A DNA stretch of 64,000 nucleotides from positions 545,001 to 609,000 of the forward strand of contig JACVVK020000199.1 in NCBI GenBank assembly GCA_018292915.2. The letters run 5' to 3'. Source of the stretch: Batillaria attramentaria. Lineage: Eukaryota > Mollusca > Gastropoda > Batillariidae. Numbering within the stretch: position 1 is the stretch's first letter; the number at the start of each line of letters is the position of its first letter. The translations under genes were made by a program, and so were the position numbers. The notes under the pieces were generated by a model that saw only the letters and a list, made by a program, of their open reading frames with translations, was not told the DNA's origin and ran no database searches. Of this stretch, positions 10,921 to 22,347 are shown piece by piece.

Positions 10921-13557
10921 ATGGACTACAGACACGATGATGACGGTCCTGGAAACGGGGGAGGAGACAGAGGTAGAAGCAGTGCATCTCGTGCCCAGCG
11001 AGCGGATATCTGCATTCAGTTCATGGACAAACTGCAACAGCTACAGGAGGCCAGTCACATGTGTGATCTCATCTTCGAACTGCGGGTACTGATTGGTTTG
11101 CATGCAGGCGACTTCTGCTATAATGTACAGTCATAAGCTACAGGTAGACCTGTCTATACAGGGTACGGTTTGTGATGTGCAGTGAACAAAAGCAATGTGT
11201 ATATATCATTTTGCACCAGTATTTTAACTTAAGCCTGGTTTTGACGATTACACTACTTAAACTTAAAGTCAGTCGATGGGTGCACATCTTAGTACTGTTC
11301 ACTCTCCAACATGTTGATTACAGTCGAAGCACAGTAAGCAGGGACCCCCTCATGTAATCATCCACATCATAGACATGTCATACCAAGGGAAGCACCCATA
11401 AAGTCGCACCCGTGAAGTGGGTGAATCTCGGCTGTGTGGCAACAGCCTCCCCATTGGGCCCATAGCACACCCGCTCTGGGTAGGAGCTGACCTAGGTAGG
11501 AAAAATCCCGCTTGCCTCGGCTGGGACTCGAACCCGGGTCTCCCGGTCCATGGTCCGAAGGGCTAACCACTACGCTACGGGAACCGTAGCATGATTGTAT
11601 TTCTAATGAGAAGACCTTTTTCTCGGCAGTGGTCTGTCTCTGCCTGATTACCTAAAAGTAAAACCACTGCCTTTTGGTTGATCTGGGCATGGGAAACATT
11701 TGTTTGACGACTTGCTAATGATATTTTCAGGGCCAGCAGTTTCTTGCCCACAGAGTGGTGGTCGCAGCATGGAGCCCACTTATCTACAGCCTTTGTTCCC
11801 ATGACAGCATCGAGTGTGAAAAGATCCGTGTTCACTATGATAATCTGGAGGTGTTTGGGAGTTTCCTTGCTTTTCTCTACGCTGGACAGATGAATTCTGT
11901 TGCGGAGGACAATCTCATTCAGGTAATGCCGGTAATACAGGGGATTTGGTCTAGTGGTTAAGGCATTCGACTTCGGATCCTGAGCTGCCTGGTTCGAGTC
12001 CCAGGTGGGCAGGAATATGGTGGGATTTACCATATCGAGTCAAATCCATGTGCAGACTCGTTTACGGTGCCTGTCTCGCCTTCGTGTACACACGCACGCA
12101 CATACATCAAGTGTGCACGCTAAAAATCCCACGTTCATCTTTCAAAGAAGAGTAGGCTGTGGCCAGTGTCGTGGTAAACAGAAATACTGTTGCACGCACC
12201 AGAGTGAATAGCAGGGTGGAGGTTTGCACGTAAAGTAGCACTTAGCGGCAGCAGGCTTTCACTGCTTTGTCCTCCAGCCCTGTGGTGCCATGAGCATTTC
12301 AGCAGAGATGATTATGTGCACCGTGGAGAAGTCTACCATACCATACCATAATACTAGAGTATTGTGTAGGGTAATCGCTGTACTGTATGTCACCAGTGTG
12401 CATGCTGCATATCGCTTTCACCATCATTGTCACATTACCAATTGCGACTTAGCCGTCTTCGGCAGAAACCAGGAAACGCAGTCAGTGTTCCCGACTACAC
12501 ACAAAACTCTTAACCCTTTCAGCCCTTGCTGGTTCCAGGCCTGAATGCTGTCCCTGTCCTGGGCACTTTTTTGCCTAGCCAGTCAGTCAGTTAAAAAAAC
12601 CAAAATCGCTCAAACCCATGTGTAACCCTGATCGATACAAAAGGAAGGAAGTGCACAGCAGAGTAGTGACCCTTGTTTCATGAATATTCAGTACTCTGGC
12701 CAATGAGGAGCGAGTAGAAATTTTCACTACCTCGCAGGTACATGTACCTGCATAGGCATATGCAGCGGGTTCCTCGCGCAGGTACATGTACCTGCGTAGG
12801 GCTGAATGAGTTAAATCAACGCTCAAATCTGAGAATAGCGCGTCACGGGACACACGGTTTTTGGTCACGCTGTGACCAACAGTATTTTCTCCAACAGTCT
12901 CCCGGGAACTGTATGAATAAAATGAGATCTGTAACCTAACTAGCAGCGGACACCTGCAGCATCGGATTTTCTGCTTAGCCGTTGTGCGTAACAGATGGAA
13001 TCTGATTGGCTTAAACACTTTGGGACACTTTTTGTCCAGTCATAATACTGTTTCGTAAGCGTGCGGGTTCCTCGCTTTGCCGATTCGCTGTGGCTGACAT
13101 GCTACAATTCACATACATACATGTATACATCCCTCCTACTTGAATACTGTTGTAAACTACAACAACAACAAATGGTTTTGAATTTCAGACTTTTTATATT
13201 TATTAAAAAGATCGTGGGCCCTCAAAATTTACAAAAAGACCCTCAAAAATATGGAGAGAGGGTCCCAAGGACCCTTGTATTTTCAAATCACAGGGAACAC
13301 AGAGAAAAAGACACACAACTTCATCGTTGAACTAGTTCGAAGTGTTAATTTATACTAGCTCTTCCTTGTGTTCTGTAAGATGTTGGCATGTGCAGGTGCT
13401 GCATCTTGCCACCAGTCTGCAGGTCAATGGACTGCGACAGACGTGTGAGGAGGCTCTGAAACGTCAGCTGCATATCGGCAACATAATCTCTACTTTCCAC
13501 GTCGCTCGCAAATTCCGCTTGCCAAACTTGGAGGAGTATGCCCTCAACTTTATGCAG
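10921..13557 (+). CDS. BTB/POZ-encoding exons 1-3 of the zinc-finger gene
   Basis: Exon 1 (10921-11085) gives an acidic Gly/Asp/Arg-rich leader and the start of the BTB fold, including CDLIFELR. Exon 2 (11731-11922) carries the core GQQFLAHRVVVAAWSP, in which the HR and the following hydrophobic run are classic BTB positions, and FLAFLYAGQM. Exon 3 (13396-13557) has VLHLATSLQVNGLRQTCEEA and ends in ALNFMQ, leading into BACK. All junctions are phase 0: CGG at 11083-11085 before gtactg, CAG at 11920-11922 before gtaatg, and CAG at 13555-13557 before gtcagt. Acceptors are tttcag at 11730 and tgtgcag at 13395. Introns 1-3 are repeat-filled (0.6, 1.5 and 3.4 kb). Confidence 0.9.
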
Positions 13558-16500
13558 GTCAGTTGTGTGTGTTTTGAATTTGACTGCAGTTTTAAATGTG
13601 GGGAAGTTTTAAAATTTGTCTTTCTGAAGTGGGGCGTTGCGTCCGTGGTCCCACAGTAGTGTGCTACTGCTGCACCCTGGCCTAGGTTTCAGTCTTTTTT
13701 TCCTTTAGCAATTCCCCAGCCTGATGGAATAAATGCACCCCATCGTGCCCAACCACTGGCCAAACATAACAGTGTTCCCGATCACGCACAGGTGTGCGTA
13801 TTTGTATCAGGCTGGGGAATTGTCCGCCAATTGGCGGACCTCCGCCAAACTTCCGACCCTTTCCGCCAAAAAAATCGAAGTTTCCGCAAAAAAAAAAAAA
13901 AAAAAAAAGGGGGAAAAAAAGAAAAGAAAAAAAAAAAAAAAACGGAGGAAGGTGAAGACGGCGCCGACCACTGTGCCACCGTGGAGTCAATTTCGCAGCC
14001 ATGTTGCGCGGCCATGGCCTGCCTAGCGTCAATTCCGCTTTTATTCTCCGGCGCCAAATCACACCACTCGCGCGTTTCTTTTGTATAGGTTTGCGTCTAC
14101 GGTGGAGATGGACAGCTGGCGCTTTCGTCAGCCATGTTTTACAATGCCACTGCATTTGGCGATGTCGTCGCTAGGGAACATTTTTGTGCGTCGGCAAGCG
14201 TTAGAGGACGAATGCAAGAAGAATCGTTGGCTATGAGCGTGGACAGATAGGTGGGTGACCTATGCAGACGTCGAAACGGAACGTGTTGGCGAACACATCC
14301 GCAGAATAAAGACCGCAGTAATTCCCCATTTCGTTGAAGAACTACGAAGCAACGAGCGAGCCCAGTACAAGCATAGATCTATATAATGCTTCCGACTCGA
14401 TTCATGATAATGACGACGATGAAAGACACGATACTGCCTAGGGAGGGGTGATAAAAATGACAAATGGGGTTGGTATAGATCTACATGTATTTTGTGCCCA
14501 TCTACTTTCTCAGAGAGGCTAAAATCAGGGGAGCACCACCATGTGCAATATGCTTCGAAATTATTAGTCACAAGTTTTCGGAATAATTCTCCTCTGATTT
14601 GAAGTGACTGTGACTTACATCGTTAAGTGGAACTGGTCAGAGTACACAGAGTGTAGTCTGTCTGACTTGTAGGGGTAATGTGGGTTTAATTCTAGTGAAA
14701 TGTTTGCCCTCCTACACAGAAGGAACTGTGCAGATTTAGTGTTGTGGACAGTTGATTTGGCTGTACCTATTTTTGGTTGATTGAAATGGAAGTGAATGGC
14801 AAGACACAGGGTCTTGAGAAAAAAACAAATGTGCCACCCCAGTGAAAATATTCTACTGCATTCAGTCCTCATTTGAACTTTAATGGCTAATTTGACTGTG
14901 CTATGGTAGTTGTGTTTTTCTTCAGTTCTGAACTATTCACCAAAAGGTGACAGGAAAGGCCTGCAGATGTGCATTTAAATGAGCATTGTTCAGTGCCTTG
15001 TGAAAAGTTTTTTAAAAATTTAGCAAATAGGTTTACAAGGTCAGCAGCATAGGCAAGGATGAAAGTGTGACAAATAGAAGCAATCCAGGTGTAAATGTCA
15101 TGCTAATAATTTCACTTTTAGGTGCCAGGAGAGGTCACAAATTTCCTGTGAAAATACTAACATTTGTTTTCTTCCGGGGGGCTTCGCCCCCCAGGGCCCC
15201 CCAGCAGGGCGCTGCCACTGCACCCCGCTGGGGCCTTGGCGGCCCCTGGCCCCCGGCCTGGGTTTCAGTCTTTTTTTTTCTCAGGAACTCCCCAGCCTGT
15301 TGTATGCACAAAACTCTTAAATTGACGCACAAATTGAGAACAATGCGTCACAAGGAACGCACATTTTTGGTCTCTCATAATGCGCCACTATTTGGTAAGC
15401 GTGCGGGTTCCTCACCTTGCTGATTCGCTTTGGCTGACACGCTACAATGCACATGTATACATCTCTCCTACTGGAATGCTTCTGTAACCAACAACAGCAA
15501 ATGGTTTTGACTCTCAGGCTTTTTACACCAAATCAGTACCATGTAATGCCATATGGGACAGTCTAACTTCATTTTTGAAGACTTGCGTGTCAGTATCAAA
15601 TCAGTATTTTACGCTTTGGTGCCAGGAGAGGCTGCTAAATGCCTTTAGAAATGCTAAAATTTGTTCTCTTAAGTGGGAGCATTGCCCCTGTCTTCCCTCA
15701 GCAGGGTGCTGCCTCTGCACCCCAGCCAAGGTTTCAGTCTTTTTTTCCCCTCAGCAATTTCCCCAGCCTGACCAATGGCCCCCTTAAACTTTACAGAAGG
15801 ACCCTCTTCTTCTTTCTTCTTCTTCTGCGTTCCCTGTTCTGGACTCCGCCTCAGATGATTAGGTTTGTGGTCTTTATATAGGCAGTGGTCTTCAAGAGGT
15901 CTGTTTTGCTGCCCCAGAGTTTCTCTGCCAGTGTGGCTCTGTTCGGCCAGTGTTGTGTCCTTGCTTCTTTGAAGAGGGGGCAGGACTGCAGAATGTGTTC
16001 CGGGGTTTGAGGGGCTGTTCCGCACGGAAGTCTGGTGAGTGTGACAGCCCAAGGCGGCACAGGTGGGCACGCAGTCTGCAGTGTCCAGTTCGTAGTCTGA
16101 AGATGGTGGTCTGTTCATAACGCTGGAGCTGTGGCATCTGGTCGTTAGATGGGGGATTGTGTTTTCGCCGTCCAGATTGTCTTGTACTGATAGAAGGACC
16201 CTCGAAAACATGGAGCGAGGGTCCCAAGGACCCTTGTGTTTTGGAATCACAGGGAACACTGTCTATAACCTCCTGGTGGCTTCACATTGGTCACCATTCA
16301 AAAGCCGGGTCACTACTGGTGAAGCTGCAGTGTGTGCTTGACAACATATAGTTCTTTCAAACATTTTCACGTGATCAGGTTACTGTGTGAACTGATTCAG
16401 TTCACTGAACTCAAGATAAAATGTGCATAAAAGCAACATAATGCCAGATAGTCGATATTTCGTCATTTACTGCGTTCGTCAGGAATGTGACAGATTAGTT

Positions 16501-19500
16501 GTTAACGGTACATGTAACAATACAGCCTTTTCAAGATAAATTTAGTTCACAAGTATAATAATAATAATGAATATTGTATAGGCGCTTTACCCAATTTCAT
16601 GAATCGGCTGAAAGCGCCGCAAACTGAACCCAACACGCACTCTCACGTGAATCACACGTATTCTCTCACATACAGGACATAAACACATTACAATCACTTG
16701 GAGCGAAGGGTCAGCTCAGCTATTTAAATGTCGGAATTTAGAATTGCGTTTATTTTTCAAATTTGGTGGGCTGAACATTTCCAAAGCAGAGGGGGAGGAA
16801 GCCGCAGTACCTGGAGAGAATCCCCGATGATCGGCCCGATTGAACGGTGCCGCATATGAGAAGGAAAAATTGTTTGCCCCGAGTGGGACTCGAACCCCTG
16901 ACCTCTCGCATTGGTGACAAGTCTCTTAGCCACTAGACCACCGACCGCCCAGTACAACAGTGCTGAATGTTTTCTGTCCACAGATGAATTTGCCTGAGGC
17001 TGTGAAGCAGGCGGATTTCCTCAGTCTCTCCCCGTCACGCTTCAACAGTTTTCTGTCCAGTGGGTGGGTCTGTGTCATGAAACCGGAAGTCAAACTGTTC
17101 CTCATTATCAGCTGGCTTGGCTACGACGTGAAGGAGAGGCAACAGTACCTTATTCTGCTCCTGAAATACATCGACTGGTCCACTGTGGCCAACGACTTTC
17201 TTCTTGAGATCTCCCAGACGGAAAACTTCTTCACAACGAACGAGTCAAGCTTGTACCTGCTGCTGCAGACCCTTTTCAGTTCCACCATCCCTCTTGGCCC
17301 CTACACTGATCTGTTTCCTGGTTTGAGGGAGCGGTATGGTTACTTGCTGGAACACATTGTGCAGAACAGTTATGTTCTGCCTTTAGAGCCAGAGGAATAT
17401 TTTCCAGTGACGTTTTACTTGGTTAACCAGACTCCTTCCACGGACACGCGATCTATGAACAATACATGTACCACTGGTGAGGCCAGAAAATGCAGAGATT
17501 CGGCACAGCAAGCACGGAATGTGGAGGAAGATTCAAATGATGGTGGCGATATCGGTGACCTGGCAGATGTTTCGGGTGGTGATGAACTGAACGTTACGTT
17601 TGATGGTAACTCCGCAGTGGAGAATGCAGTCGGTGATGCAGAAAACGCATCCAGGGACAAGTCAGTAACAAACCACTCCCCATCTCAGATCAGGGGAGGA
17701 AAGTCTAAAACTCCTGAAGCCATTGCTTCCCCTGGCAGCACTCGAAGAAAGGGAGGGCGGTCGCATCGACTTGGCCGGAAATCGTTTCCTGTCACAGCGC
17801 CCACTACCTCATCACCTCAGAAAGAGAAAGGAAAGCGAAAGGGTCCCATCAGACTGAAATACAAAGAATGCCAGAAATCCGAACAGCAGCAAATACCTGC
17901 AGAATCTCAGGAAGCAGAAAGCACGAGCGGTCATGATGCACTCACCACACATGCAAACCCTGACACCGTTACTGGAACCACTCCGTTAAGGTCTAAGAGA
18001 AAGGCAGCAGCCAAGTTTAGTGTGCCAGAGAAGTTGATGCCTCGCCGGAAGACCAAAGCAGCCTTAAAACAACAAGTACAAAAAGTAGCAGAGAAGAAAA
18101 CACTACAGGACGAGGGAGGAAAACATGGCGTTTCAGATAAAGACGCAGTTGGTGAGGCAGAGGAAGATGGAGAAGACGATGACTTGAAAGATTCTGACTA
18201 CAGCAAGCAAACAGCTAGGAAACAAAAGTCACGTTCTGGTGCAAAAGGTGGAGGCCGTAGAAGAGGTAAAATATTCAAGAGAGCAAATCGGCCACAGGAC
18301 GACAAACAAGAGCCGACACAACCAGAAAAAGAGGGAGAGTCCACAGTCACTACTCCAAGGCGCAGTATTGGTGATAAGAACAAATGTGACGAATGCGACT
18401 ACACAGCCCCGTCCACGAAACGCCTTGCTCGACACATACAGCATGTTCACAGTGGAAACACCACTATATACTCGTGCACATTATGCAAGTTTGAGTGCCG
18501 TTGGAACAGACGGTATTACTCCCACATGCGACAGCATTTTGAGGGTCCGCCTTTCGTCTGTGATAAAGAAGGGTGCGGTTACTCGGCAGACAGAGTACAG
18601 CTGCTTTTGACCCATCGACGCAAGCACACAGATGAACGTCCGTTCAAGTGCAACCTGTGCAGTGCAGGTTTTCGGTCACGCAATAATCTGTATGCTCATC
18701 GTAAATGTCATTCAGGTAGGTAGGAGTGTGTGTGTGTCTGGGGTGGTGGGGGAGGGGTGGGGGTGGGGGGAAGTATCTTGAATTTGGATGCTGTAACTAT
18801 ACAGGCTTTTAGTTTGAGTATTTTGCTGTCAATGTGAAAGTATTTTAATTAAATTTTTTTAAATTTTTTTTACTACATGTACTTTATTATCTCTTTTGGC
18901 AAGTTCAGGCTGCTTCTCCTGGGAGAAGCGCGCCGTTGCGGTGCAGCACCACCCAATACCTATCATATTTTTTTAAAAACAATTTTTTGCTGGGGGTGGG
19001 GGGGGTGGGGAAGCCGGATAACTCGGAGATATACTCCTGATGAGCAGCCCGGCAGCCAGGAAAACCCGGTGTCACATAGAACAAGCTCGACCTGGGCTCG
19101 AACCCACGCTTCATCGCCATGACATTGGTGATGGCCATTCAGTAGCGCAGCGGCTAAATCCGACGCGCTACCTATTAGACCTCCGCTCACCCCTTTAATT
19201 TTGCTGGATTTTTTTAAATGGCGCAGGATGACATGAGTGCATTTGACATCTGTTCTGAGCTTATCTCCTACACCAAAATTCCACTGTAATTGTAATTTTC
19301 ATCATTTTGTTGTTATTACTCAGAGGATCGGAATTTTGAGTGCCCTGTATGCCAGCGTTGCTTCAAGATGAAGAACACGATGGAGCAACATCTGGTTACG
19401 CACAGCGATCTCCGCCCATACCTTTGTGACACCTGTGGCTTTTCCACCAAGTTTCAGTCACACCTCATCGCCCACAAACGAATTCATACAGGTATGTGTT

Positions 19501-22347
19501 TACCTAAAGACCTTGAATTTTTTCTGCAGTCAACTGTTTAACCTTCGAGGTATGTTGTGTGCGCAGTTGCACGCACAGTTGCATTTAAACATCAGTGGCT
19601 CGGTCAATTTTCACGCTAGATCCATGAAACTTTGTGACTTTGTCAGTATGGTTATTGGGAAAGTGCTGGCCAAACCATGTCTGATGTGGATGGTAAACAA
19701 GTAAGTAAACAACAAAAACGTTGTATTGCCCTTCCTATACATCATGGGTACAAAACCACCCATGCTTGTAAAGAAAGAAACTTGATATTGGGATGTCTCA
19801 TATTCGTCCTGTGAAGGAAGGTTTTGCAAATCTAACATCAACAGATATCTGTGTGACCAAAAGATTGAGACTGCACATACTATTGAAATGGCAAGCTTCA
19901 CTAGTAGAAGGCATCCTGTATGCCTAATGTTTCCCATTCATAGGGATCCTGTATGCCTAATGTTTCTCATTCATACATGTACAAAGCTACAACTCCTGCC
20001 TACCTTTTGCTACCATAGAATCTAGACCTATGCAAATTCAAGGATAAGCTCGCTGACAGTCTGTCCAGTGTATATCTGTGTAATAACATGCATGAAAACA
20101 TATTCCTGCATGTATGCCTGTCGATAAGCATGTGAATTGCAGTTGTATCGTGTTCCAGCATGCGGTATACACGTAAGCATGTAAGCAAATATGTCTGCAT
20201 GTCTGTACGTACATGTATGTAAGTATGTATGTCTGTAATTTTAAAAAAGAAAAAGAAAAAAGAAATGGCAGGCTTCTATGATGATGAGATTAGTCCTTGC
20301 AAAATAAGTGTAAAAACACTTTACCTGACATAAGTTTGATATCTAAGCTAGGCTTCTTGCCTCTCATCTTGATGCTTGATTTGTTTTTCGTGGAACAGGT
20401 GAGGTTTTCCACTGCAGCTTTCCCATGTGCACGTACACCTCTCCGAAACGCAGCCAGCTGAAGGCACACATGCGCTCACACTTGAAGATCCGACATCACA
20501 TCTGTAACATCTGCCAGAAAGGTTTCGTTGAGAGGAGCCACTTGGTCAGACACATAAAGATTCACGAGGAGGCTCGGCCTTTCAGGTATGGAAAAAGATT
20601 CTCTTTACTTTTCAAGCAGGCATGCATGCACATACACAGACCAAGAGACACGGGCACACACCGCACGCACGTTTTGTTGTGGTTTGCTGTATATTCCGTG
20701 ACTGAATTCATTGTTTCATCAGTGTAGCCATTGTAGGGCGCAGTCATCTGTACCAACTCTTGCTTGTAATAAGTAGTACTGTGCACACTCTGTGTACAAT
20801 ATCTTTCCATAAAACTTCCGTTGAGCAGTGTTACTTTTTTTAATCTCTTTTCTCATCTGGAAAAATTCAGCTGGGTAGTCATCCCTAACAGAAATAAACG
20901 CCTGCGCTCTGGATTGTAGAAGGGACGTAATTCATTTCAGTCTGGGTCCTGTCCTCTTGTTGAAACTTTAGGAGGGACGGAAGCTGGGGAATGGGGAACT
21001 TGGCTGTCGGAGAGGTTGAAGGCCTCATATCGAAAGAAAGATGATCTGTATAGACAGGTGATCTCCCAATTCAGAAGTTCGCCGCAGCTGGTTCAGGGCT
21101 TATAAAATCTTCCACTTTTTGGCAGATTTCCACCTTTGGCTAAAAAAGTTTCCTGTCCTCAACACACGTTTCCTCCTCTCAAGCACTTAAAATCATGCAA
21201 AAACACACCACATTGTACTTGTAGAGGTTTTAAACATATTCCGTAGACCATTTTTAAGCCCTGCTGGTTTGACAGCATAGTCAGTAGACACAGCTTTCAC
21301 TTTCACTCTTGGGGTTTTACCAGATGTGAAGAGTGCGACTACAACTCTACGCGTATCGACAAACTGCGCGAGCACATCAACAAACACCACGGTGAGGAGC
21401 CTTCGGTCAAGAGGAAGTGGTTACCCCGAAACAGGAAATCCGACAAAAATGACAAAGCGACCTCCACCCTCAGGCGCTCAAGCCCAAGAAAGGGTAAACC
21501 TGTCGACGGCAGGCCCACTTCACTAAGAGATGGCACGTGGGTGTCAAGCATGGAAGCGTCGATTGCGACCTTGGTGTCCGCTGCAGAGGAGGTCAGGCTT
21601 GCTTCTCAGAGCCCGCTCGTTGAAACAGATGTGAGGGATGGCTTGGCAGGGTCTGTGCCGTTGCCGACGGGTTTCAGGCCAGCGGCCATACAGGAAAGTA
21701 TGGGGGGCAGTGGGATGGCGGAGTTTGGGGAGAGGCAGGTAGAGTATGTTCCACATAGCTACAAGCACGAAACTGTGGCCAGTGCGAGCCCTGCGGCCAG
21801 AGACATGGGAACAGGGCAGGTGATGCTCGTCAATTCTGCCAGAAACGGTGGTCTTTCCACCCCATCCCAGGAAAACCAGCGGGTAGCATATGAGGTTTTG
21901 CAACCTCCGCAGCAGCAGCCTCAGTCCCACCTGCGTCCCATTCTTCCGCAGCACACGTCGGCCACTTTACTGCAGCAGCTAGCCATGTCTGTCAGCAGTT
22001 CTTCATCAGGTCAGCAGCGGCCTTTGCTGCAACATTCACAGCAACATTCAGTGCAGGTTGGGGACTCGAACCCAGACCCTAACGTGGTACCCCACACAAC
22101 GGACATGGCCACGGCTTCCCAGATACTGCTGTCCGCCATGCAACAACACGCCCACCGCGACCGCTGCAGACAGTCTCGCGTCCCTGTCATACGGACTTCC
22201 CACGTCTGTGGTGCACGATCAGGGGGATGCTGGGTCCCAGATGGCTCAACAGGTGCTGCAGCACAGCTCGAACCTCCCACCCTTGGCGCCAGCACAAATA
22301 CCCCAGCAGCAGCATCACCACCACTCACATCCACAGACACACCCTGA
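10921..22347 (+). CDS. BTB-BACK-C2H2 zinc-finger transcription factor, 7 coding exons
   Basis: Seven exons join in frame with GT-AG introns: 10921-11085, 11731-11922, 13396-13557, 16984-18715, 19324-19491, 20399-20585 and 21324-22347. The product is about 1,209 residues: BTB/POZ domain (residues about 28-135), BACK-like helical region (to about 290), a long charged, low-complexity linker with basic patches (about 300-635), nine C2H2 fingers (about 640-890) and a Gln/Ser/His-rich tail. BTB domains of this class dimerise and recruit co-repressors; the fingers bind DNA, so a nuclear sequence-specific regulator is inferred. The start at 10921 is the first ATG after an in-frame TAG at 10900. I do not recognise a one-to-one ZBTB orthologue, so no symbol is given. 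A likely untranslated-exon acceptor precedes the start (AG at 10854-10855). The C-terminus is uncertain because a frame switch near 22.15-22.19 kb would move the stop to 22399. Confidence 0.9.
11375..11585 (-). repeat. tRNA-derived SINE (type E), intron 1
   Basis: The minus strand reads a tRNA-like head (gtagcgtagtggttagccc; gggttcgagtccc) and then a non-tRNA body. Confidence 0.75.
11941..12310 (+). repeat. tRNA-derived SINE (type F), 18 bp after exon 2
   Basis: Head tttggtctagtggttaagg and ctggttcgagtcccag match tRNA A and B boxes. A body of about 300 bp follows. It begins 18 bp past the last base of exon 2. Confidence 0.75.
12510..12814. mobile_element. TTAA-flanked MITE, piggyBac-like, copy 1
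   Basis: TTAA at 12510-12513 and 12811-12814 bounds 297 bp with inverted ends (CCCTTTCAGCCCT versus CTCATTCAGCCCTAC). It also contains two copies of the 18-bp perfect palindrome GCAGGTACATGTACCTGC. Confidence 0.65.
13219..13300. repeat. Dispersed repeat fragment in intron 3
   Basis: aaaaagaccctcaaaaatat through agggtcccaaggacccttgt is repeated at 15790-15806 plus 16192-16262, where a LINE has split it. Confidence 0.7.
13620..15300. other. Intron 3 repeat cluster
   Basis: Related segments ending in gtttcagtctttttttcc and ccccagcctg occur at about 13622-13728, 15120-15300 and 15618-15775. An inverted copy of the ccccagcctgat end is at 13806-13824. A poly-A/G block is at 13888-13942. The stretch 14080-14400 on the plus strand has short protein-like frames that could be an old transposase remnant, but I do not recognise it. 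Confidence 0.45.
15795..16203 (-). mobile_element. 5'-truncated LINE with 12-bp target-site duplication
   Basis: The insert 15807-16191 is bounded by AGAAGGACCCTC at 15795-15806 and 16192-16203. The minus strand encodes the C-terminal end of a jockey-type retrotransposon polyprotein (RLRTGHCRLRAHLCRLGL, then PQTPEHILQSCPLFKEAR), with a frameshift between the two parts. The 3' end is a GAA-rich tail. It is dead on arrival: no endonuclease or reverse-transcriptase core. Confidence 0.85.
16557..16950 (-). repeat. tRNA-derived SINE (type B), 33 bp before exon 4
   Basis: The minus-strand head (gtcggtggtctagtggctaa, gggttcgagtcccactcggg) is tRNA-like. The body contains agctatttaaat and gcgctttacccaatttcatg (inverted), and the 3' tail is (ATT)n. 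Closely related copies are at 52796-53207 and 55478-55710. Confidence 0.85.
16984..18715 (+). CDS. Large exon 4: BACK region, charged linker and zinc fingers 1-4
   Basis: This 1,732-bp exon starts in phase 0 after tttctgtccacag and ends in phase 1 at a gtaggt donor. It first encodes a BACK-like helical block (FLSLSPSRFNSFLSS, then ERQQYLILLLKYIDWSTV). An acidic then Lys/Arg/Ser-rich linker follows, with possible nuclear-localisation or AT-hook-like patches such as GGGRRRGKIFKR. Four C2H2 fingers close the exon: CDEC (from 18384), CTLC, CDKEGC and CNLC, each with a His pair. It is by far the longest open frame in the window and is free of frame breaks. Confidence 0.92.
18871..19193 (-). repeat. 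tRNA-derived SINE (type G), intron 4
   Basis: The minus-strand head (gcggaggtctaataggtagc, gtgggttcgagcccagg) is tRNA-like with a long middle. The tail (actttattatctctttt on the plus strand) recurs at 53410-53440 and 55725-55750. Confidence 0.7.
19324..22347 (+). CDS. Exons 5-7: zinc fingers 5-9 and Gln-rich C-terminus
   Basis: Exon 5 (19324-19491) encodes fingers 5 and 6 (CPVCQRCFKMKNTMEQHLVTH, then CDTCGF...HKRIH). Exon 6 (20399-20585) encodes fingers 7 (CSFPMC type, CX4C) and 8 (CNICQKGF...HIKIH). Exon 7 (21324-22347) finishes with finger 9 (CEECDYNSTRIDKLREHINK) and a long disordered tail. Introns are phase 1, phase 1 and phase 2, so several fingers are split from their neighbours just at the linker, as is common in C2H2 genes. 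In the annotated frame the stop is TGA at 22345-22347. A change to the next frame between about 22150 and 22190 gives a composition-matched tail ending GLNAFMALF with its stop at 22397-22399. Confidence 0.85.
19913..19978. repeat. 33-bp direct duplication in intron 5
   Basis: Two near-identical units (atcctgtatgcctaatgttt) sit side by side. Confidence 0.8.

Noticed and set aside
15067..15423. 118-codon open frame in intron 3
   Set aside because: Lies in a dispersed repeat with two other partial copies nearby. No domain.
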